Of a stretch of DNA of 64,000 nt, positions 56,141-64,000 are shown piece after piece. The notes below the pieces were generated by a model. The model ran no database searches and was not told the origin of the DNA. It worked only from the letters and a program-made list of their open reading frames with translations. The position numbers and the translations under genes were made by a program. The DNA is from Telopea speciosissima. Its lineage: Eukaryota; Streptophyta; Magnoliopsida; Proteales; Proteaceae. Within the stretch, counting starts at the first letter, position 1. Each line of letters opens with the position of its first letter. Location of the stretch: the NCBI RefSeq assembly GCF_018873765.1, contig NC_057925.1, positions 49,550,010 to 49,614,009 on the forward strand, in the 5' to 3' direction.

Positions 56141-58096
56141 AAAAAAACATGTTTTTATAAAAAAACATCAAATGTAAACTTGTCTAATATTGCCAATCCG
56201 TGCTAATATCGTATTGGCATTGTATTTATTTTGTAAGTATTGGATACTACACTAAAACCATGTCCTCAACAAAAGTTTGTTGTAACATTAGACCAGACCA
56301 ACCACAGAGGAGGATTTTAAGACAAAAAGGGAGAGTACATACACAGAAAGTTGCTAATTAAAACAAAATAATTAACTATTAACTAGCCTAATTAAGTTAA
56401 AATAAACTAAAACATTATTTAAATAATTAAATGAATAAAAAAAGATAAGAGAGAAAATTACCTATTTTGACCAAAAAGACCTCGCTATTATCGTAGAGAA
56501 ATTCTGTAGAGTTCTGACTCTCCCGTTAATATCGTAGAGAGATTCTGATCCTGAGGATATCTTTGGTTATTTTGGTATTTTTTGGTATTTCCCTCTTTTT
56601 GAAAATTTTTTTTTCTGGAAAATCTGGATTCTAGGAATACTTTGTTTTGAAGGGGGTTGGGTCACTTGGTAGTCTGGGTGGTGCCACCTGGCCTATGCAA
56701 GCAGCACCACCTAGTGGCTACAAGTGGCAGCTCCTGAAGGCAAAAAAATCTCAGAAATTTACTTTGTCATTGAAAAACTTTGAATGACAACAACTTTTGA
56801 TCCGATCGTCAGATTTTCGAGAATCATATAACTTTGAAAAGGTCTTTCCAAGCACTATCCAATGATATGAAAATCAGATGCTACTTATTCCCACAACACA
56901 AATAAAACTGTGATAAAAATAAAAACCCATAAATAGATGTTTTTACATAAAATAGTCAAACGATGTCATCTTCGCATCAAAGGCTAGTAACGAGTTTGAA
57001 ATGATTAAACAAACTTGTCCTAGAAGTTTCGATCGGTTCTAAAAAGGTTATGTCATTCGATTCATTATAGGGGTAAAACGATCATTTTCAGTCGTGCGAT
57101 CTTTGGATGTTGTCCTCTTGACAAAGGAATTGCATTTTACTTCTCTAATCATTCTTCTGATAGTTTACCGGTTATTTAAGCCCTTAACATGCATTGAGTT
57201 ATCGCTTAAATGGGCAACTAAAGCCATTGTGGAAGATAGTATTTCACCCAAAAAAATAATTTGTGGAAGATAGTATGTTGCTTGCTAGGTGTCTCTCTTT
57301 TGTTTTTTTTGGTTAAAGTCTCTCTTTTGTTTGCGTTATACATTTTAATAGTGATTCTACTAAGGAAGCTCACATTTTGGATTCTAATGCTTCTAGGTTT
57401 TTAGCATTTTATTTTTTCGAGCTTGGTTATTCAAATCACCCCCTTTCCTTGTAAATGTTTATTTCGACTAAAGTTACTCTTGTGCCGACTTCCCGGCCCA
57501 GCCCGACCCGATTAATGTCAATCAGGGTTGGGCTGAGCCCAGCAGAGTTGTGCCTGGGCTGATATATCTAAGTCCGATCTAGGGCCAGGTTGCGCTTAGA
57601 TTGCGCTATGAGGACTCAGGGTTGGGATAAAATTTTATAAAACCCATCCCTGTTTCACCCCTAATTCAAACCATTTGTTTTTAACCAGTCAATTAAAGGA
57701 ATAACCGGTTACTTGTGAAATAGAGGGGTAAATTGGAAATTTTAAAACATAAAAGGAGAATGATCGGTAAAATTTATTATACTTTTAGGTCCCATTTGTT
57801 TAGAGGGGAGGGTGGTAAGATGCGACCCACATGTTGATGGGATTTTGTTCGGGTGAAAATGTTGAGATAAAGATGAGGTAAAGTAAATTGGTAGGACTTT
57901 AGATAGCAAAAAGGTGGGATTTTGAAACGCCACATCAACAGACCCATCAACTAATGATGTATCCTCAGCTTTTGTAACTTTAACTTCCCAAATTAACCAA
58001 ACAAGATTGGGGTATGATTTTAAAATGCCACATCAGCATTTTAAGGCAGGGTTTTTGCAGGGAGAATGGTGACACTTAAGCCCAAACACATGGTGG
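56141..58096. other. Intergenic, no supported gene
   Basis: AT-rich DNA. The GC-rich block 57486-57665 is a relative of 16880-17452 and ends in a CCCTGTTTCACCCCTA word, the complement of a TAGGGGTGAAACAGGG-type hAT terminus. No coding frame with domain features. Confidence 0.5.
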
Positions 58097-58775
58097 TAGG
58101 AGTGTCATTGTTTCAATTTAGGACCAGAACCGGAAACCAAAACCGATCCGGACTAACAGGAACCGGAGCCGGACTACCGAATAGCTTATTGGGACAGATC
58201 TAGTCCTAACGATATACTCTTGGTCCAGGCTGGTTCCGGTCCGGGTCTCCCAACGGTTCCAAAACCGATAGCCCATTAAGGAAGCAATAACATTGAAATC
58301 GTTGGAGCCGGATGATATGCAAATAAATCAAATGGAAAATTAAAAATCTGAAACCGTGAAAAGCTATAAACCCTAACCTAATAATAGTATTACATTGTTT
58401 GGGACTTCTAAGTGATGCTCTTTTGTTGCTCTTTAAGTCATCAATGCATGACTTGAGTTTAAAATGAAAATCATAAGTCTCAAAGCTGTCTCCTCATTTA
58501 TATATGCATCAATGTCTTTATTTTGAGCTCAACAAGACTATATCTATGTATGATGAAGTTCCCATTTCCCTAGAGAAACCGCATTATCCTTGTTAAACTC
58601 AATAATGTTTGGAACCAAATAGGAACCGGAACCGGACCACCCATTAGTTAACAGTCCTAAGTCTCATATTTGAATCCGGTAAGCTTATTGGTTTGGTTAT
58701 GATCTTGACACCTTAGAACCGGAACTGCTAAAGATCCGGACCGATAGCCCAAAACCAGACCAATTGACACTGCTA
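58097..58775. mobile_element. hAT-type element, 679 bp, near-perfect 8-bp TSD
   Basis: The termini are TAGGAGTGTCATTG and, reverse-complemented, TAGCAGTGTCAATTGG. The flanks CATGGTGG (58089-58096) and AATGGTGG (58776-58783) agree at 7 of 8 bases. The subterminal DNA is packed with GGAACCGG/CCGGTTCC words and the centre is AT-rich. No ORF. Confidence 0.85.
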
Positions 58776-59453
58776 AATGGTGGGGCCAAAATGACACCTG
58801 TTCCACTCTCCCATTGGCCCTGCACACAAGGGGACAGCTCTCCCACAGGAAACACTTCCTCTTAGTAAATATAAGCTCAGTGTAGGGTATTGATAGTAAT
58901 TGCCCCACAAAAGAACCAGGTTACCGCAACCTCCGGAATTTCCAACTTTTGAGGTAACCTCCAACTCCAGAATTTCCAACGTTCTGGCCAGATAATAACA
59001 AAAGAAGAGGTGGGGGTGGGCTACGTAGATGATTAACTAATTCACCACCTCTGTGGTTAACTAATTCACATAAACCATATGTCATAGCCCTGTAGTTTTC
59101 TCTGTAGAGGCTAATTTCCGGGTTGGGACTTGTACTCAGGAGGGCTGTGTATTTTCCATGTATCCTATAAGGGGATAAGGTATGTTCATATATAAAGACA
59201 TAATATGAAAGAAACTTGAGAATGAAATTTGCTTTTGGCGACAAGAGACCAAATTCCACGTAAAAAGTACCTTAACTAAGCTTTCAATGAATCACTTGCA
59301 ACAAAGTGAAACAGGAGTACAGGACACATATCAAACCTTCATCTCTATCAAAGGCCCTCCGACTTCAGCTGGCCTACCAGAGCCTGGTGTTTTGGGAGGG
59401 GGGGGGGGGTGGACCTGGGGAGGAGGGCAGTGGATGAGGGAAAAGCGACGAGA

Positions 59454-59582
59454 TCAGCCATACAATGCACGCCAGGGTTCCTGGACATCCCCACATTTCT
59501 GTGAAGGAGTCAAATGGATTTGATCTTTCACAAAATGTAAATTGGCAATATTTCCCAGGAACTCTCCCATTTCACATAGCAC
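59454..59582 (-). CDS. Exon-like orphan, possible last exon of an unrecognised gene
   Basis: A pyrimidine-rich acceptor (TTTTTTCCCCAG) is followed by 42 codons and TGA. The peptide starts VLCEMGEFLGNIANLHFVKD and ends CGDVQEPWRALYG, with balanced composition unlike the surrounding DNA. A mini-exon candidate lies upstream at about 59925-59945 (KPMLAKL, phase 0, flanked by CTCTACAG and GTTGGT). I do not recognise the family and no further exons were found, so it may be a gene fragment or a transposon-captured exon. Confidence 0.4.
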   Translation of the reverse strand: MLCEMGEFLGNIANLHFVKDQIHLTPSQKCGDVQEPWRALYG

Positions 59583-60930
59583 CTGGGGAAAAAACCATTG
59601 ACTAAGTCAAATATTCTAATTTCTAACAGCTGAGTATCCACATGTATGTGATAAGTACTTAATTTCATACATTATCTACAATGCGGCCAACAAACAAATA
59701 TATAAAAGGAAAATAGCACACTGAAAAAGAAAGAACATGAGAGGATAAGCTGTAACCCAGAAAATTGCTAAATTCTTTAAAATTTGAAGACACTACTTGA
59801 GAAAAGTCTGTGACAAGTGCCATTCACCATCAAAATGCATGTTGTGACTTGTGACAAGAAGTCCAAAATATGTGCCATAAGGAACTAACAGGAAGAAGCA
59901 AACACACACCAACCAGTTTTGCCAGCATTGGTTTCTGTAGAGATACAGGAGATCCACATTTAATAGACTATGGTAAGCAGCCAGCAGAGGGTGTTATCCT
60001 GCTGAACATGGATATCTATTAATCTTAAGTTGAAACCTTCTGTATGGTTATGTCATTAATGATTGAACACTCCAATCCATTTATATTTTTATGCGGGTGA
60101 AAGTGATATCTCTCCTCTTTTCAGTGCTAACAAAATCCTCTGCAGTCATCCAAAATTTCTAATTCTCTCAGCTTTAAACTATGATTGCTTCTTCCCCAGG
60201 TCTAATTACTTGGAACCAGAACCCCAGGAGACTTGCTTGAAGGTTTTTATTATATTTAACCCAATTTGAAGGGGGAGTTATTGAACATTTGAAGCAAATT
60301 GAGAATTCTGTCAACTCTTTGCTTAATTGCTTAGAACATTACGACTTCTTCACCTCCTTGAAACTTTTTGAACCTCGGACAGAAATCTCCATTGGTCAAT
60401 CCAAATTCAACGGAAACCCTCTTTCCACAATTTCAGCTTTAGTTCCTTGTCAGATTTTATGTCCTACAAAGACCAGTCTCACTATGAAACCTCTTTTCTC
60501 CTTAAAAAGTTCATCATTTGTCACCAAAGTTCAATGAGACTGCCATGCTCTAGGCCAAGTAATCTTATGATTCAATAGTGAAGATCCTCCAGCAGTTGGG
60601 TTGTTTATATCCTGTAGTTGCTTGGAACATTGTTATGCAACATGCAGGTAATGGGCATTTTGATATATTTGAAAAAGGGGGGGGGGGTTAAACAAAAAGG
60701 CCAAATTCGGGCTCTTCTTTTATATTTATTAAGCCCTAAAGTAGGTAGCCATGCCCAATACCCCCGCAGCAGGACCTATTCCAGGAAGGGCCTGAATTCA
60801 ATGATACGGGGAAAATGGAGAGAAAAAAGACGAACACCCTGCTGCAAGAACCAGCAGAGGCCAGAATCGATGAGCACACCAGCTTATAGCCAAGGTAATG
60901 GAATAGCACTTAACTGGTAGGACCAGAGTT
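59583..60930. other. Intergenic, no firmly supported gene
   Basis: Contains a G-run with neighbouring purines (60675-60690) and, just below, the poly-G at 59397-59409. A short AG...GT-bounded stretch at about 60622-60652 looks exon-like but is too small to call. Confidence 0.4.
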
Positions 60931-61296
60931 TGGAAAGGTCCTACCAGGTTTTTGGTCTAATAAAGGCTGGTAGTGGTTTATTTGGGTTTAACTTGTCGTT
61001 TTTATTTCGTTTATTTTACCATGTTGAGTAGATTATGTATGGATAGGACTTAGGAGGTAGATAATGGAGTTTGTTTCAACTCTACCATAGTTTTTGAGGA
61101 TTGATGCAAGTTAGTTTCAGTTTTACATTTCATTTAATATGGGGTATGCTTATAACCGCTGGACAGATTTGAAATAGAAAGTCGATATTGGGTTATAAAG
61201 GTGAGTGTGGTGCTCTTTCTCCCTGCAACTCTGAGGTTCCATCTCAGATTTCTTCATGTTCTCTCATTGACTCTCCACCAATTTGGTATCAGAGCC
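60931..61296 (+). mobile_element. LTR remnant with iMet primer-binding site
   Basis: TTGGTATCAGAGCC at 61283-61296 is a plant LTR-retrotransposon PBS. The preceding few hundred bases look like an LTR 3' end. The left boundary is a guess and no partner LTR or ORF was identified. The MITE at 61438 and Copia-E at 62012 appear inserted in its leader. Confidence 0.5.
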
Positions 61297-61437
61297 GATG
61301 AATTCCTCCATCTTCCTCCCCATCAATCCCCCTCTTTCCTTGCTAAGGTACAATCTCTACTTCCCTTTCCCTCCCCCCCCCCTCTTTTTGTTTTCTTTCC
61401 TATTTTTTTTTTCTTTTTTTTCCATTACTATTCTGAC

Positions 61438-61603
61438 CATAGTTGTCATGGCGCCTACACGAACCAAGCTGGTGAAGGGGGGGAAAATTGAGGCGACACC
61501 AGCAAGGCGCCTAGGTGTTGCCCAGGCGACCAAGGTGCCAAGGTGCTAATCCAGACAAAGTCGCCTGGACACCTAGGCAACGCCTAACGACTTGACAACT
61601 ATG
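61438..61603. mobile_element. MITE 'CATAGTTGTCAAGGCG', copy 3
   Basis: The ends are CATAGTTGTCATGGCG and CTTGACAACTATG. The flanks ATTCTGAC (61430-61437) and ATTCTGGC (61604-61611) match at 7 of 8 bases. 166 bp with the same GGCGCCTAGG-type interior as copies 1 and 2. Confidence 0.88.
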
Positions 61604-62011
61604 ATTCTGGCAGTACCCTTTCGTTGGATATTTACCTCTATTCCCTCTCTCTTCTTCTCAATCCACAACTAATGTCAAGGGTAACCCTCTCTAGGGTGAT
61701 CCTAAACCCTAGGTCTCCATCCCCAAAACCCATCCTTGCTGTGACATTGATTGATCACCTTTCTAGGGTTACCGCAAATTAAAAAAAAAAAAGAGTTTCA
61801 GACTATTGAGAAGTGGGAGGTCGAGTCAATCATACCTAGTTTTCGAAGACCTTCGAAGACCTGCCGTCGTCGTTCGAATCCCTACACTCAGGCGTACCAA
61901 ATTTCTGGAGTTGGTAGTTCTTTGTCAAGCTCAAACAAAGTTCACCACTGTTTCTACATCCAGAGATCGAAGTCAACCAACTTCTTACCTCCCCCTTGTA
62001 ATGATTCTTTT

Positions 62012-62242
62012 TGTTAGAATATGTCGTGGGGCCCAAAACAGAATCTTTTGATTAGCACCAGGCGCAAATCACAAGACCTCTTTAGACTCCACCGTGAGGG
62101 CCTTTTTGGTCCTTTTTCCCTTTTCCCTCATCCCTATATATTGTACCCTCCTTCTCTCTTAATTAATTCAATTGATTCTTGACGGCTGCAACTCTTCTCT
62201 CTTCGTTTCTCTTCTCCTCTCCTCGGATTTTCGCAGGTAACA
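62012..62242 (+). repeat. 5' LTR of Copia-E
   Basis: TGTTAGAATATGTCGTGGGG to TCGCAGGTAACA, 231 bp with TG...CA ends, containing a CCCTATATATTG TATA-like box. TGGTATCAGAGCT (62243-62255) abuts it as the primer-binding site. Confidence 0.92.
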
Positions 62243-62726
62243 TGGTATCAGAGCTAAGCTCCTAGGCTTGGTACAAATCTGCGCAAGCCCCTCTCCTCTT
62301 TTCTTGCTCTTTCTTCTTTATTTTGCTTTTCTTTCATCTTCTGCAATTTCTGGTTAACTCTACCAGAGGTTCACCATCTTAAAGAAGAGGGTGATTTTTC
62401 ACCCCTGCGTTTTTTATTGATGTTTGTTAGTTGCGGATTGGGTGCACATGATGAAAATCTGCTCTTCTTCAATTAAAAGCGGATTTTCGATTTGTTTGTG
62501 TGATGTTTGAGGTTGTTTGATTGGCAAACGAGTGCCATATTGCTGGTCTGATGTTTTTGGGAGGTTCAATTCATGTTGGCAGCAGTTCTATCGTTTTTTT
62601 CTTGAAGTTGTGGGTAAAGTTTGTTGATTCCATTGGTGGCAGCAGCTATTGAAGTCAAGGTTGGTGTTTGTCATGGTTGGCGTTTGTTGATTCTTAAAAT
62701 TTTAGGTCTCCTTTTAAAGGAACAGC

Positions 62727-64000
62727 ATGGGTGATGAAGATAAAAGTAGTGCAGTGGTTACTGAAGTGGTGTCCTCCACTTCCAATCGAATCACAGAGAA
62801 GAAACTTGAAGGTATTACCAATTTTCAGCAATGGCGGAAAATTGTGAAGCTTGTTTTGACTGGTCGAAACCAGCAGCTACACTTGACAGGACCCACACCA
62901 ATGGATGATGCAAAGTGGGAAACTGTTGATGCCAGAATTCTTGGACAGATGTTGAACTCAATGGAGAATCATGTTGTGGACTTGGTTACTCACATCAACA
63001 TTGTGAAAGATTTATGGAATTATTTAGTGTTAGAACAAACACCAACCAAAACACGAAAAGAAACAAAAACAGAGCAACATGACACAAAGATTTAACGTGG
63101 TTCACACACCAGTACGGTGTGCTACATCCACAGGAGAAGGCGAAGCTGTTTCACTATGTAAATCGGAGAAAGTTACAATGGAGAACTCTCAAGAACACCC
63201 AAAACGGTGCGGCTGCTCTCTCCCTGAAACCCTAAAACGAAAACCCCCAAATCTTGCTCTTTACAACAACGCGGGTAAAGAACATAAATACTCCTCCATC
63301 GGATCCGGGTCGATCCATACCATCACAGATCTCATAAAAAGTTCCATTCGGGTCGCCACACAAAAAAATGTTGGAGCAGGTAATTCTTTGAAACGGGTCC
63401 AAGAATTCGAGACACACATAACATTTAGGAGTACTTTAATCTGGTCAAAATAATTTGTCAAGGATTTATGAACTATCACAGGAGTTCTATAGAACTGAAA
63501 GAAAGGGGCATTCCATTACCCAATATTTTGCTGACTTTAAGTGAATGTATGAAGAATTGAATGCCTTCCTTCCTATTTCGTCGGATGTGAAGCAGATGCA
63601 AGTTCAAAGAGAACAATTGGTTGTTATGACAGGAGTATGAGTCCGTCTGATCACAAATCCTTAGTAGTGAGATTATTGCCTCTCTCACAGATACGCTTGC
63701 CCGTGTCTTCACGTATCTCGTGAGAGTTATCGTGACTCCGCACCAGCAGTTGACAGTTCAGCTCTGGTCTCAAAAATTGAGGCTAGTGGTGGTAGCCGTG
63801 GAGATGGTGGTTACCGTGGGGGAAGTCGAGGACCTGGGACTGGTCGTGGAGGTGGTCGTAGTACAGGACGAGGTCCAACTCAGCCAAGAAGCAACCAAGG
63901 TTATGGGCAGTCTAATGCCTCTTCTGATGGATCGGGTGCGGTCTGGACTTGTCATCATTGTGGTCAACCTGGCCACATTCAGAGATTTTGTTGGAAATTT
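62727..64000 (+). pseudogene. Copia-E gag, interrupted
   Basis: The ATG at 62727 begins MGDEDKSSAVVTEVV. The UBN2-type Gag core KLEGITNFQQWRKIVKLVL follows, running to VKDLWNYL at 63027, where a solo LTR intervenes. The frame resumes after 63428 (NNLSRIYELSQEFYRTERKG). Stops at about 63437 and 63540 and a later shift damage it. The Gly/Arg-rich tail and zinc knuckle CHHCGQPGHIQRFC (63950-63991) close the visible part. Confidence 0.9.
63028..63423 (+). mobile_element. Solo LTR inserted in Copia-E gag
   Basis: TGTTAGAACAAACACCAACC to GAGACACACATAACA has LTR-type TG...CA ends, 396 bp. The perfect 5-bp TSD TTTAG flanks it (63023-63027 and 63424-63428). No PBS, PPT or ORF lies inside, so it is best read as a solo LTR left by LTR-LTR recombination. 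Removing it with one TSD copy restores the gag frame. Confidence 0.88.

Larger units (their letters stand above)
62012..64000 (+). mobile_element. Copia-E: Ty1/copia element, 5' part (runs off window end)
   Basis: LTR, PBS, a 470-bp leader and gag are inside the window; pol and the 3' LTR would lie beyond 64000. A solo LTR of a different family is inserted in gag, so the element is defective and older than that insertion. Confidence 0.92.

Noticed and set aside
1..64000. CRISPR arrays, operons, phage or other prokaryotic systems
   Set aside because: No regularly spaced short repeats with unique spacers and no prokaryotic gene layout; the direct repeats are explained by LTRs, TSDs and tandem duplications.

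Overview
The window is plant nuclear DNA. It has spliced genes, two plant-type gene families (a B-box CONSTANS-like protein and the plant form of kinetochore protein KNL1), Ty1/copia elements primed by initiator-Met tRNA, TRIMs, an RTE-type LINE and many hAT/MITE elements. The repeat load and very long introns suggest a large-genome, probably woody angiosperm. I cannot name the species. I see no bacterial, phage or CRISPR-type system.

Layout. Positions 1-2431 (minus strand) hold the 5' half of a CONSTANS-like gene with two B-boxes, a probable leader intron and a TATA-like box. Positions 2.6-19.7 kb are intergenic, filled with small DNA transposons, tandem duplications and low-complexity DNA. 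Positions 19.7-55.3 kb (minus strand) are one gene, a KNL1/SPC105 homologue. I could assemble 17 exons by hand. All junction phases agree and there is no internal stop, giving about 1361 codons over 35.6 kb. Its N-terminus has a PP1-docking RVSF motif, and a consensus E2F site lies 183 bp upstream of the ATG. Positions 55.3-62.0 kb are intergenic with more DNA elements and one exon-like orphan on the minus strand. A Ty1/copia element starts at 62.0 kb and runs off the window end.

The KNL1 introns explain most of the sequence. Intron 2 (8.6 kb) carries a degenerate copia. Intron 9 carries an 895-bp hAT-like element. Intron 14 (13 kb) carries a 5'-truncated RTE LINE split by a full-length copia with 3% diverged LTRs, two TRIMs, a copia gag remnant and two further DNA elements. 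Intron 15 carries a 5'-truncated copia whose LTR ends 15 bp from the splice acceptor of exon 16, so the LTR must supply the branch-point region of that intron. Intron 1 appears to be a GC-AG intron.

Many insertions can be proved by target-site duplications and restored reading frames: copia in LINE, solo LTR in copia gag, TRIM in hAT, MITE in LTR. The window is therefore a readable record of insertion order around a gene that still looks intact.
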